Source: an uncultured bacterium (lineage in GTDB: Bacteria > Actinomycetota > Coriobacteriia > Coriobacteriales > Coriobacteriaceae). From it: 64,000 nucleotides of DNA. The notes beneath the pieces are model-generated. The model ran no database searches and was not told the DNA's origin. It saw only the letters and a list, made by a program, of their open reading frames with translations. This document shows positions 44,023 to 51,969 of the stretch, in pieces; the stretch's first letter is position 1, and every line of letters starts with the position of its first letter. The stretch spans positions 1 to 64,000 of the forward strand of contig CAJMPY010000010.1 in the NCBI GenBank assembly GCA_905215385.1, in the 5' to 3' direction. The position numbers and the translations under genes were made by a program.

Positions 44023-44180
44023 CCACGAAAAGGGGCCATCTACTACGTTTAACTCGATGGGGCCAACCATGACCGCCTTTTCCGAAAATTGGCAAGCCCT
44101 CTACCTGCGCTTTTAATTTCATAATCTTTGTCATGGTCGAGAATGTGGTAGCAAACGTAGTAGATAGGCCCGTTTTGTGG
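44023..44180. repeat. 158-bp nested inverted repeat
   Basis: Outer arms 44023-44050 and 44153-44180 pair at 24 of 28 positions, with the exact inner part ATCTACTACGTTT against AAACGTAGTAGAT. Inside, ACCATGAC pairs with GTCATGGT. Together with 43901-43969 it fills the 449-bp gap 43852-44300. A short minus-strand frame crosses it but looks like chance. Confidence 0.7.
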
Positions 44181-44300
44181 CATACGACCCATTCAAGCCC
44201 AATCTCGAAGGCTAAAGAGAGCCTCTCATCCACGCCTGGGAGCGAAAACCAAATAGAATGAAAGGCAAATGGAAAAGCCCGTTTAACGAGCGGAGGACAT

Positions 44301-44621
44301 ATGCGCGACGTAGCCGAAAGCGACTGGAAGCTGTTTAAGAAAATGCTTCCTCAATGGCAAGAACGTTATATGGAAAAGCTCATCGGCCAGTACGTTGAGA
44401 TACTGAACGGCGACAGTGAAGCGTCCAGTAGATTTTGGGCACTAGAAGAGCGCCTCAATAGAGACAAGCTGTCCTCAGGCGTAATTGCAAACGACATTCG
44501 CCGCAGCACAATGCACCGCGAGATAGCCAATTTGCTTATCGACGGCGTGATCACCCTTGACGACCTTGACGGTTTTACCGAGGACATTAAGAGCTATGCG
44601 CAACACTGGATTGGCCAGTAA
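44301..44621 (+). CDS. Small hypothetical protein (106 aa)
   Basis: Soluble, mostly helical, charged protein beginning MRDVAESDWKLFKKMLPQWQ. The middle has WALEERLNRDK and a conserved-looking helix RRSTMHREIANLLIDGVITLDDLDGF. A clear GGAGGA ribosome site sits at good spacing before the ATG, which supports expression. No domain recognised. It stands alone between palindromic DNA and a terminator, convergent with the MacB-like operon. Small proteins of this type are common next to membrane transporters, but I cannot assign a role. Confidence 0.7.
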   Translation: MRDVAESDWKLFKKMLPQWQERYMEKLIGQYVEILNGDSEASSRFWALEERLNRDKLSSGVIANDIRRSTMHREIANLLIDGVITLDDLDGFTEDIKSYAQHWIGQ

Positions 44622-44658
44622 GAGCACTGAACGACAGACATCCCCAGCAAAACGGACC

Positions 44659-44692
44659 AAACGCCGGGCCACCTAATGGTTGTCCGGCGTTT
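44659..44692. terminator. Terminator between the 106-aa gene and the MacB operon
   Basis: AAACGCCGG (44659-44667) pairs with CCGGCGTTT (44684-44692). Works as a terminator in either direction, weak T-runs. Confidence 0.65.
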
Positions 44693-44702
44693 GCCCAGAT
44701 AA

Positions 44703-44739
44703 AACCTGTCAAAATAAACCTGTCCCTTTTTGGCAGGTT
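44703..44739 (+). repeat. GTCCC-tag hairpin, copy 4
   Basis: AACCTGTCAAAA pairs with TTTTTGGCAGGTT (one G-T), with AACCTGTCCC in the loop. It overlaps the stop codon of the MacB-like permease by two bases. The surrounding GATAAAACC is also shared with copy 3 at 37229. An inverted copy at 48261-48297 lies at the other end of the operon. Confidence 0.8.
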
Positions 44740-47503
44740 ACTCGGCGCTCTTGAGGGCGCCGACCATGTCGATCTTGTTGAGGGTACGATTGGTAGCGAG
44801 GTTGACGATGATCGTAAAGCCGAAGGAAAGCACCACGGCAAGCACGTAGCTCAGCGGCTCGACTTCGACGTCAAAGTACAGCGACGGCATCTGCAGGATG
44901 TACGTAAAGCTCTCGGCAAGCAGACCACCCAGCGGCACGCCCAGCGCGGCACCAATCGCCGTCAAAATCAGCGTCTCCTTGTTAACGTAGTGGTGTACCT
45001 CGCCACGACGGAAGCCCAGCACCTTGATAGTCGCCAGCTCGCGTTCGCGCTCCGAGATGTTGGTGTTAGACAACGTGAATACCACCACAAACGACAGGCA
45101 CGCCGCCATAAAGGTCACAAGCACCACGACCGAATTGATAATCGTAAAGTTTGCCTCATAGTTTTCCCAATGCTCGGCGGTACTCGACAGCGTAATCCAA
45201 CCATCGCTCTTAAGACAGTTGGTAAACGCAATCTGATCGGCCGACGAACCCTTAAGCAGCGCAAGGATGCCGTTGAGGCGCGCGCTTCGACCGAACGCAC
45301 GCTCATAGGTGCCCTGCGTCATATAGAGCGTGTTGCCCAGATAGTTAAGCGAGATGTCGCTGACCTTGACCTTGGCGACGTTGAGTGACGAATCCTGGAC
45401 ATGTGCTGTGTCACCCGGCTTGATCCCCAGCACCAGCTGAGAGCTCTTGCTCAAATACACATCCCCGTCACGCAGGGCGAGCGGTTCTTTGGACTCATCC
45501 TCGAGACACACGTAGTCGTCCAGGTCGTCCGTGCGGTCATCGGGCACCACGATCAGCTGCACGGTCTCGCTCTTGCCGCCAAATGTAAAGGTGACGTTGT
45601 CGGTCATAATCGGCAGCGTCGAAGTCACGGTCACGTCGGAATCCTTGGCTGCGCTTCGCTCGTCGAGCGCCGCGCACGTCTGCGAAAAATCGTCGGGATT
45701 GGCGACCGCCAGCAGGTCGTAACGCGTGATATGCCCGTACTGTTTGGGCGAAAGCGCCACCGACGTGTCACGGATGCCCATACCGCAGATCACGAGCGCC
45801 GTGCAGCCGGCGATACCGAAGATGGTCATAAAGGCACGCTTTTTGTAGCGGAATAGGTTGCGTGCAGCGACCTTGTTCAAAAAGCCCATATGGCGCCAGA
45901 TAAAGCCGATGCGCTCGAGCAAGATACGCGAGCCGGCGCGCGGGGCCTTGGGACGCATGAGCGAGGCTGGGGTCTCGGCCATCTCGTGGCGGCAGGCGAT
46001 AATCGTGGCCCCCACCACGCCCACGGTAAACAGTGCTACCGACACAAGCGATGACACAATGTCATACGAAAGCTGCATTTGGGGCAGCGAGTACATGTCG
46101 TCGAACACCGTAAACAGGAACAGCGGCAGGCCCACAAATCCGATGATGTTGCCGAGCACGCCGCCAATCAGGCAAGCCCACAGCGCATAGTCCACGTATT
46201 TGGACAGGATGCGCCCGCGCGAGTAGCCGAGCGCCTTGTACAGGCCAATGAGCGTGCGCTCCTCCTCGACCATGCGCGTGGCGGTGGTGAGGCTGATGAG
46301 CACGGCGACGATAAAGAAGATGAACGGGAAGACCGTGGCGATGGCCTCAATTGACGAGCTATCGCTCTCCACGCTCGAGTAGCTTGCGATATTGCCGCGG
46401 TCCTGGATGTACCAGGTGCATTCGCCCAGGTCAGAGAGCTCGGCGCGGGCATCGGCAAACTGCTGGTCGGTGGCGGCACGGCGCTGGTCCAGGTCGGCTT
46501 GCGCCTGCGCACGCTCGTCGCTGTCCTCTGCCATGCGATTGATGTTGTCCTGCTCAATCCCAAAGACCATATTCGCTTGGCGCTCTGCCGCATCCAAACT
46601 TGCCGGCGTATCGACCGTCAACTCTTGAGCACGTGCCTTTTCGCGCCCGTCACGGATCTTATCGATATTACCCTTGACCTCGTTAATCTTTGTCGTGTAG
46701 GCATCCGAATAGGAATTGAGGCTCTTAGCCCCCTCAACGGTCACGTGAACCGCGGAGTAGGAAGAAGATGTCGCGGCATCCTCGCTCACATAGAACTTGT
46801 AGTCCGCAGCCGAGGCGGCACGGAAGGCGTTGACCGTCGAGTCGGAGCTCACGTCGGTGGGGTCGAGAACCTCGGCCGTGATGGTGTAGTCCCCATCGGC
46901 AAACTGGTCCTTGGCGCTTTGGTTCGACGAGCTCGCATCGTTGGCGGCAAAGCTCACGGTATCGCCGATTTTCTTGCCCGAAGCCTTCAGGAACTTCGAA
47001 GTCACCGCGACCTCATCGGCGCTCTCGGGCAAATCGCCGTTCACGAGCACCGGCTGATCGATGTTCTCCTTGGAGAGACTTTGCACGACCACGCGCTCGC
47101 GCGTCGTACCCACGGCGGTATAGGCGGTCTCGGTATAGATGCCCTCGGCAGTCTCGACGCCATCGACCTCTCGGATCGCAGCAAGATCGTCATCGGTCAG
47201 ACCATAGGTCGACTGCACGTTGATGTCATAAACATTCTGCTGGTCAAAGTAAGCGTCGACCGAATCGCACAGATCCTCGCAACCCGCCTTAAGGCCGCAC
47301 ATCACGCTCACGCCGAGTGCGGTGATGACCACGATGGACAAGAAGCGCTTAAGACTGCCGCGGATTGTGCGGTAGATGCCACGGCGGAACACCGTCGGCA
47401 CCATATCGTTTGAGCTTTGGGCGGAGCGGTAGGTCGCGAACTCCCGGTCGTGACTCACGTGCCGCGTATCGTGGTTCTGGCTGTTTTGGCGGTCCTGATC
47501 CAT
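44738..47503 (-). CDS. FtsX/MacB-like ABC transporter permease
   Basis: Large permease (about 921 aa) with ten helices in the two-module FtsX layout: helix 1 RFLSIVVITALGVSVMCGL near residue 55, an extracellular domain to about 385, three helices (FPFIFFIVAVLISLTTATR and following) to about 520, a fourth at about 575, a second extracellular domain, and three C-terminal helices with VKVLGFRRGEV. An extracellular coiled segment (residues 280-370) is rich in A, R, D and Q. Start uncertain: a GTG 4 codons upstream (47515) overlaps the ATPase stop; the ATG at 47503 lies five bases after it. Forms an exporter with the ATPase upstream, substrate unknown. Confidence 0.85.
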   Translation of the reverse strand: MDQDRQNSQNHDTRHVSHDREFATYRSAQSSNDMVPTVFRRGIYRTIRGSLKRFLSIVVITALGVSVMCGLKAGCEDLCDSVDAYFDQQNVYDINVQSTYGLTDDDLAAIREVDGVETAEGIYTETAYTAVGTTRERVVVQSLSKENIDQPVLVNGDLPESADEVAVTSKFLKASGKKIGDTVSFAANDASSSNQSAKDQFADGDYTITAEVLDPTDVSSDSTVNAFRAASAADYKFYVSEDAATSSSYSAVHVTVEGAKSLNSYSDAYTTKINEVKGNIDKIRDGREKARAQELTVDTPASLDAAERQANMVFGIEQDNINRMAEDSDERAQAQADLDQRRAATDQQFADARAELSDLGECTWYIQDRGNIASYSSVESDSSSIEAIATVFPFIFFIVAVLISLTTATRMVEEERTLIGLYKALGYSRGRILSKYVDYALWACLIGGVLGNIIGFVGLPLFLFTVFDDMYSLPQMQLSYDIVSSLVSVALFTVGVVGATIIACRHEMAETPASLMRPKAPRAGSRILLERIGFIWRHMGFLNKVAARNLFRYKKRAFMTIFGIAGCTALVICGMGIRDTSVALSPKQYGHITRYDLLAVANPDDFSQTCAALDERSAAKDSDVTVTSTLPIMTDNVTFTFGGKSETVQLIVVPDDRTDDLDDYVCLEDESKEPLALRDGDVYLSKSSQLVLGIKPGDTAHVQDSSLNVAKVKVSDISLNYLGNTLYMTQGTYERAFGRSARLNGILALLKGSSADQIAFTNCLKSDGWITLSSTAEHWENYEANFTIINSVVVLVTFMAACLSFVVVFTLSNTNISERERELATIKVLGFRRGEVHHYVNKETLILTAIGAALGVPLGGLLAESFTYILQMPSLYFDVEVEPLSYVLAVVLSFGFTIIVNLATNRTLNKIDMVGALKSAE

Positions 47504-47508
47504 GGGCG

Positions 47509-48210
47509 CTACCACTCGATCGTCTCGATCGGCACGGGATTTTGCTGGACCGTCTCGCTCTCCACGCGACCGTTCTTAAAGCGAATCAAGCGATCGGCCA
47601 TGGGCGCCAGCGCGGAGTTATGAGTGATGATAATGACCGTGATGCCCTGCCTGCGACAGGTGTCCTGCAGCAACTGCAAGATCTGCTTGCCGGTTTTGTA
47701 GTCGAGTGCACCCGTGGGCTCGTCGCACAGGAGCAGCTTGGGGTTCTTTGCCAGTGCACGGGCGATGGACACGCGCTGCTGCTCGCCGCCCGAAAGCTGC
47801 GCGGGGAAGTTGGCGAGGCGCTCACCCAGGCCAACCTGGCAAAGCGTTTGCTCGGCATCGAGCGAATCGGGGCAGATTTGCGCCGCAAGCTCGACGTTCT
47901 CAAGCGCCGTCAGGTTGGGGACCAGATTGTAGAACTGGAAGACAAAGCCGACATCGGCGCGGCGGTATTCCACGAGCTGAGCCTCGTTGGCGGAGCTCAC
48001 GTCGCGCCCGTCCACCGTCACGGTGCCGGAGGTTGCCGTGTCCATGCCGCCCAGAATGTTGAGGGCCGTAGTCTTGCCGGCACCCGAAGCACCCAAAATG
48101 ATGGCGAGCTCGCCGCGCTCGACCGTAAAGCTCGCGCCGTCGAGCGCGTGGATGCGGGCGTCGCCCTCGCCATATGCTTTGATGACGTCTTTGAATTCGA
48201 TATAGGCCAT
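47509..48210 (-). CDS. MacB/LolD-type ABC transporter ATPase
   Basis: ATPase of 233 residues. Walker A is GASGAGKTT, the Q-loop is VGFVFQFYNLVPNLTA, the signature is LSGGEQQRVSIA, Walker B is LLLCDEPTGALDYKTG, and the H-loop is VIIITHNSALAPMADR. The EPTGALD and YNLVPNLTALENV stretches are typical of the LolD/MacB group serving FtsX-type permeases. It is the first gene of the operon and its stop is five bases before the permease ATG. Confidence 0.92.
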   Translation of the reverse strand: MAYIEFKDVIKAYGEGDARIHALDGASFTVERGELAIILGASGAGKTTALNILGGMDTATSGTVTVDGRDVSSANEAQLVEYRRADVGFVFQFYNLVPNLTALENVELAAQICPDSLDAEQTLCQVGLGERLANFPAQLSGGEQQRVSIARALAKNPKLLLCDEPTGALDYKTGKQILQLLQDTCRRQGITVIIITHNSALAPMADRLIRFKNGRVESETVQQNPVPIETIEW

Positions 48211-48260
48211 CGATTAGTTCCCATCTGGTCGGATAACTCTTTAGTATTACCCATTTCGCA

Positions 48261-48297
48261 CCGACCAAATAGGGACAGGTTTATTTTGGCAGGTTTT
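48261..48297 (-). repeat. GTCCC-tag hairpin, copy 5, inverted
   Basis: On the minus strand: AAACCTGCCAAAATAAACCT, then GTCCCTATTTGGTCGG. It is the inverted counterpart of the copy at 44703-44739; the two bracket the whole MacB-like operon. Confidence 0.75.
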
Positions 48298-48411
48298 ATA
48301 TGGGAAAACGGCAGCTATAGATGAGGCGCCGGGGAGGCAGAGAAATCATCGACGGGGTCAGGCCGACCGCCAAACACAACGCACGCATCTCTATCTGTCA
48401 GCAAAATCATT

Positions 48412-48435
48412 CGAACAGCTGTTCGTTTCTATGAT
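48412..48435 (+). promoter_or_regulatory. LexA-type SOS box in the promoter of the GyrI-like gene
   Basis: CGAAC-agct-GTTCG (48412-48425) matches the Gram-positive LexA consensus CGAACN4GTTCG exactly and is followed four bases later by a TATGAT -10 box (48430-48435), so a bound repressor would cover the promoter. The start codon is 47 bp further. Confidence 0.65.
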
Positions 48436-48481
48436 ATGATTCCGTTATCTAAGCAGGCCAATACGCAGAAAGGCGGCCAGC

Positions 48482-49120
48482 ATGGCGTTCGACTTTAAGA
48501 AGGAATGCAAGGAGCTCTACAAACCTGCAAGCAAGCCGAGTATCGTAACTGTCCCGCCTATGAGCTACGTTGCCGTTCGCGGCAAGGGCGACCCAAATAC
48601 CGAAGGAGGCGAGTATCAAAACGCTCTGCCGCTGCTTTACGGCATCGCCTATACCGTCAAGATGTCGAAGAAAGGCTCAAGGAGTATCGAGGGCTATTTC
48701 GACTTTGTGGTACCGCCGCTCGAGGGTTTCTGGTGGCAAGACTCCCCGAGCGGCGACATCGATTATGTACGCAAGGACGATTTCAACTTTATCTCGTGTA
48801 TCCGCCTGCCCGATTTCGTCACCCGAGATGACTTTGACTGGGCAGTCGCGGAAGCCACGGCCAAAAAGAAACTGGACTTTTCCGCCGTCGAGCTGCTTAA
48901 AGTTGACGAGGGCCTCTGCGTTCAATGCATGCACACCGGGCCCTACGACAACGAACCGGCGACCGTAGGCGCCATGCATGAATACACGACCGAGCAGGGC
49001 TATGTCCCCGACCTCTCAGACACCCGTTTACATCACGAAATCTATCTCTCCGATCCACGCAAATGTGCACCGGAGAAACTTAAGACTGTGGTTCGTCATC
49101 CTATCAAGCGCGCTGAATAG
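48482..49120 (+). CDS. GyrI-like small-molecule-binding domain protein
   Basis: Soluble protein of 212 residues of the GyrI-like/COG4832 type. The pattern PPMSYVAVRGKGDPNT near residue 25, FVVPPLEGFWW near 77 and CMHTGPYDNEPATV near 150 is characteristic of this SHS2-type ligand domain, followed by LHHEIYLSDPRKCAPEKLKT at the end. There is no DNA-binding domain. Known relatives bind planar or cationic drugs, or hydrolyse cyclopropanoid toxins. AAAGGCGG precedes the ATG. The LexA-type box upstream suggests DNA-damage induction, which would fit a DNA-protective or genotoxin-handling role (inference). Confidence 0.83.
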   Translation: MAFDFKKECKELYKPASKPSIVTVPPMSYVAVRGKGDPNTEGGEYQNALPLLYGIAYTVKMSKKGSRSIEGYFDFVVPPLEGFWWQDSPSGDIDYVRKDDFNFISCIRLPDFVTRDDFDWAVAEATAKKKLDFSAVELLKVDEGLCVQCMHTGPYDNEPATVGAMHEYTTEQGYVPDLSDTRLHHEIYLSDPRKCAPEKLKTVVRHPIKRAE

Positions 49121-49233
49121 CGTGGAGCGTCATTTCACGCGCTAGGTTTTAAGCCAGCCAACCAGCCGCCTCCTAGGCCGTCCGGTAATTATCTTGACGC
49201 GGCCCGTCGCATCTTATAAGTTTGTTTTACTAA

Positions 49234-49276
49234 AGCTGGAAAGCCTCTCAACGATGCGCAACTCCAGCTCTTTTTC
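49234..49276 (+). terminator. Hairpin with T-run in the ClC leader
   Basis: AGCTGGA (49234-49240) pairs with TCCAGCT (49263-49269), followed by CTTTTTC. It ends 15 bases before the ClC start codon, so it may act as a leader attenuator or as the terminator of the GyrI-like gene. Confidence 0.55.
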
Positions 49277-49290
49277 TATCAAGAGAGCAA

Positions 49291-50541
49291 GTGCCAGAAA
49301 ACAAAATGTCGGAAAGCAACGTATCGAGCAGAATCAAACGCCTGGTCAACACCTATAGCGGCCTCGTGCTCATGGGTGCTGCCGGAATCCCTATTGGCAT
49401 CATCGTCGGCGCCATTTGTGCCCTCTTTGGTCGCGTGCTCCTGGCGATCGGTGCCTTCCGCGACGAGCACATCACCCTGCTCCTTCCCTTCCTCGCCCTC
49501 ATGGGCTTGGCCATCGTATTTGCCTACCGCACCTGGGGCAAAGGCACCGAACGCGGCATGAGCTTAGTATTCGACGTAGGCCACGGGCGCGAGAACGCCA
49601 TCTCCCCGCGCTTGGTGCCGCTCATTATGCTGAGCACGTGGGGAACGCACCTCTTTGGCGGCAGCGCGGGACGCGAGGGCGTGGCCGTGCAGATCGGTGC
49701 AACCGTCTCACATTGGATCGGCCGACGCCTACCTTTCCGAGACCCCGGCAACACGTTTTTGCTTATCGGCATGGCTGCCGGCTTTGCCGGGCTCTTTCGA
49801 ACGCCTCTTGCTGCCACGGTCTTTGCTATCGAAGTACTGGTCGCAGGACGCATGGAATACCGCGCGCTGTTTCCCGCGCTTACGGCCTCGCTCGCCGCAA
49901 GTATGACCTCCGGCGCCCTGGGACTCGAGAAGTTCGAAGTCGCCGTTGTCGCCTCATACGCGCTTGATCTCCCCGGTCTTGGACGGCTTGCGGTGCTGGG
50001 TATCGCGTTTGGCATGGTAGGCGGCGCCTTTGCCTGGTGCCTTTCCCACGCCAAGACCCTTGCGGCGCGGCTGCTCCCCAACCCCTATGTACGAATCGCC
50101 GTTATGGGCATCGCGCTATCAGCGATTCTGTTCACACTGTGGCAGGGGCGATACTGCGGTCTTGGCACCAACCTGATATCGGCGGCGCTCGACGGTGACG
50201 GCAAGGTCGCCATCATGCCTTGGGACTGGGCGCTCAAATTTGCGCTCACCATTGCCACGCTTGCCGCAGGATATCAAGGTGGTGAGGTGACGCCGCTGTT
50301 CTCCATCGGAGCGAGCCTTGGCGTCGTACTCGCCGGGATTCTCGGCATGTCCGTCGAGCTCTGCGCCGCACTGGGCTACGCCGCCGTCTTTGGCAGCGCC
50401 ACCAATACACTGCTCGCACCCATCCTCATTGGCTGCGAGGTCTTCGGTTTCGGTAATCTGCCGGCGTTCTTCATCGTCTGCGTTGTGGCTTATCTGTTCA
50501 ACATGGACAAATCGATCTACGCCCTGCAGGAGCGGGCGTAG
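49291..50541 (+). CDS. ClC-family chloride/anion channel or antiporter
   Basis: Polytopic membrane protein of 416 residues. The ClC selectivity-filter motif is GGSAGREGVAVQIGA near residue 124 (G(K/R)EGP-type, with the gating Glu position as GREG), and GFAGLFRTPLAATVFAIEVL and YQGGEVTPLFSIGASLG are the other conserved ClC blocks. About ten hydrophobic helices. The short length and lack of CBS domains fit a prokaryotic exchanger. Whether it carries chloride or fluoride is not clear; no fluoride riboswitch signature was found upstream. No strong ribosome site before the ATG at 49291. Confidence 0.85.
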   Translation: MPENKMSESNVSSRIKRLVNTYSGLVLMGAAGIPIGIIVGAICALFGRVLLAIGAFRDEHITLLLPFLALMGLAIVFAYRTWGKGTERGMSLVFDVGHGRENAISPRLVPLIMLSTWGTHLFGGSAGREGVAVQIGATVSHWIGRRLPFRDPGNTFLLIGMAAGFAGLFRTPLAATVFAIEVLVAGRMEYRALFPALTASLAASMTSGALGLEKFEVAVVASYALDLPGLGRLAVLGIAFGMVGGAFAWCLSHAKTLAARLLPNPYVRIAVMGIALSAILFTLWQGRYCGLGTNLISAALDGDGKVAIMPWDWALKFALTIATLAAGYQGGEVTPLFSIGASLGVVLAGILGMSVELCAALGYAAVFGSATNTLLAPILIGCEVFGFGNLPAFFIVCVVAYLFNMDKSIYALQERA

Positions 50542-50568
50542 AAAGATGTCCAAGCAGGTGGTCTCAAC

Positions 50569-50713
50569 CGGAAACGGCGTCCCACTCTGAGGCTGTATTC
50601 CGGGGCACGGTTTCCGCTCGGGACGCCATTCGGAAAGCGCATCCCGCTTTAAAACAGAATTCCGGGACGTGGTTTCCGTCTGAGCCTCCATTCGGAAAGC
50701 GTGTCCCGTTCTT
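50569..50713. repeat. Tandem direct repeats with 62-bp period
   Basis: CGGAAAGCG- or CGGAAACGG-type starts occur at 50569, 50631 and 50693. Units one and two also share ATTCCGGG and GGTTTCCG at the same offsets and end in CCATT; the third is partial. Within each unit CGGAAA and TTTCCG make a small inverted repeat. It lies between convergent genes. Confidence 0.75.
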
Positions 50714-50747
50714 TCACGGCATCTTGGCTATGCAAAGTGCTCGAGCG

Positions 50748-51326
50748 TTACTCCTCGTACGCGCCCTCAAGGCGCAGCAGCCACTCCTTGCGATCCAGTC
50801 CACCGGCGTATCCGTTGAGCGATCCGTCGGCCGCGACCACGCGATGGCACGGCACGATAATCGAAATAGGGTTGCGAGCGACCGCAGCCCCCACCGCGCG
50901 AGGAGATACAACGGGCGCTTCATTTCCCGGTACACGATGTCGAGCGGCAACACGCTGGGCGATCTCGCCATACGTAGCGACCTCGCCACGCGGGATCGAA
51001 AGCAGCTCAAACCAAACCTCACGCTGAAACGCCGTGCCGATCATATGCAACGGCGGCGTAAACCGAGGTTCCTGCCCTGCAAAATAAGCATTCAGCCAAG
51101 CCCAGGAACGCTCAAGCACCGAAGAGGCCGCACCATTTGCCGGACTCACCGACGACATGCCACCAGTACCGGAAACCGCATCGACGCCTTCAACATGTTC
51201 GGAGTCTTCACGGAGAAGCGTGGAGCCAAAGTGCTCCTGCCCCTCAAACCAAAGCCCCGTCAGACCGCGGCCATCAGCGGCAAGCAGGATTTCGCCCAAA
51301 GGCGAAGCAAACGTCGTCGTGACCAC
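50748..51326 (-). CDS. ogt: Methylated-DNA--protein-cysteine methyltransferase
   Basis: Suicide DNA-repair enzyme removing O6-alkyl groups from guanine (192 aa). The active-site motif is ISIIVPCHRVVAADGSLNGYAGG with the acceptor Cys in PCHRV, and the DNA-binding helix segment is GTAFQREVWFELLSIPRGEV followed by ATYGEIAQRV. The N-terminal domain is short and contains a low-complexity insert (residues about 45-70, S/G/A-rich). AAGGAGCC precedes the start, probably ATG or GTG at 51326. Single gene; it is two genes away from the LexA-type box and has none itself. Confidence 0.92.
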   Translation of the reverse strand: MVTTTFASPLGEILLAADGRGLTGLWFEGQEHFGSTLLREDSEHVEGVDAVSGTGGMSSVSPANGAASSVLERSWAWLNAYFAGQEPRFTPPLHMIGTAFQREVWFELLSIPRGEVATYGEIAQRVAARHRVPGNEAPVVSPRAVGAAVARNPISIIVPCHRVVAADGSLNGYAGGLDRKEWLLRLEGAYEE

Positions 51327-51491
51327 CAGCGGCTCCTTTCAAAACTCCGCAACATAATACCGCGAACTGTGCAGACAACCCCCGCAGATACGTCCGGGCG
51401 GGCTCGCAATTACTTCAGCGAGGCTGTTTTTCCCAATCAAGCGAAGAAGACGCGGGGCTTCGACGCCAGGGCGGTACCCCCGCCAGCTGAG

Positions 51492-51665
51492 CTCTAATAC
51501 TTTTCCCGAGAAGTGAACGAGTAAAAACGAAGTCCCGGAGCATCCACACCTTTAGACCGCAAAACCGCAGGATTCGCGCTGCAAAACCGCAGGACATAGC
51601 AATCAAAAAATGCCAATGCTTCGGGGGTCCAAATAAGGTCGTTCACTTCACGGGAAAAGTATTAG
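51492..51665. repeat. 174-bp inverted repeat (type B element)
   Basis: Outer arms 51494-51520 and 51639-51665 pair at 26 of 27 positions (CTAATACTTTTCCC...). Inside, a 14-bp direct repeat GCAAAACCGCAGGA occurs twice. CCGGAGC, CACACC and AAAACCGCAGG appear in the same order as in 9654-9786. The surrounding 643-bp gap (51327-51969) has no gene; 51666-51829 is GC-rich without recognised features. Confidence 0.8.
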
Positions 51666-51829
51666 ACCTCAATTCGCACCAAGCCCAAAGTCACCCCAGG
51701 CAGCAGGCGCGAAGCGCCGAGGCCGCCGCCGGGACCAGGGCCCGCAACGGCCACGCGCCCCCACATCAGCCCAGCGGCCTCAACCAACAACGGCCCCATC
51801 GCAGACCGCTCGCAGCAGCGTCACCGCAG

Positions 51830-51956
51830 GCGGGGGCCGGGCTTAGTTTTCAGAACACTCCGCAGACCAGTGCGGCGCCTTGTCCGCGGCTCCGAAGAAG
51901 CAGGACAAGGCGCCACACATGGTCGAGGACGTTCTGAAAACTAAGCCCGGCCCCGC
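51830..51956 (-). repeat. Type A structured element after asd
   Basis: Outer arms 51830-51856 and 51931-51956 are complementary with a single bulged base (they include CTTAGTTTTCAGAAC). Read on the minus strand, GTCCTCG (51924-51930) follows the first arm and CTGCGGAGT (51857-51865) precedes the second. Inner stem GGCGCCTTGTCC/GGACAAGGCGCC is exact and is capped by TGCTTCTTCGGAGC. It begins 13 bp after the asd stop codon, sense orientation, no T-run. Confidence 0.87.
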
Positions 51957-51969
51957 CGGACAGGTCAAC

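Noticed and set aside
43946..44233. 95-codon minus-strand frame
   Set aside because: It lies across two inverted repeats and its last codons are the palindrome arm itself; no ribosome site or domain is seen.
49121..49290. Fluoride riboswitch before the ClC gene
   Set aside because: The conserved GGCGAUG-type start and downstream pseudoknot words are absent; only a simple hairpin with a T-run is present.
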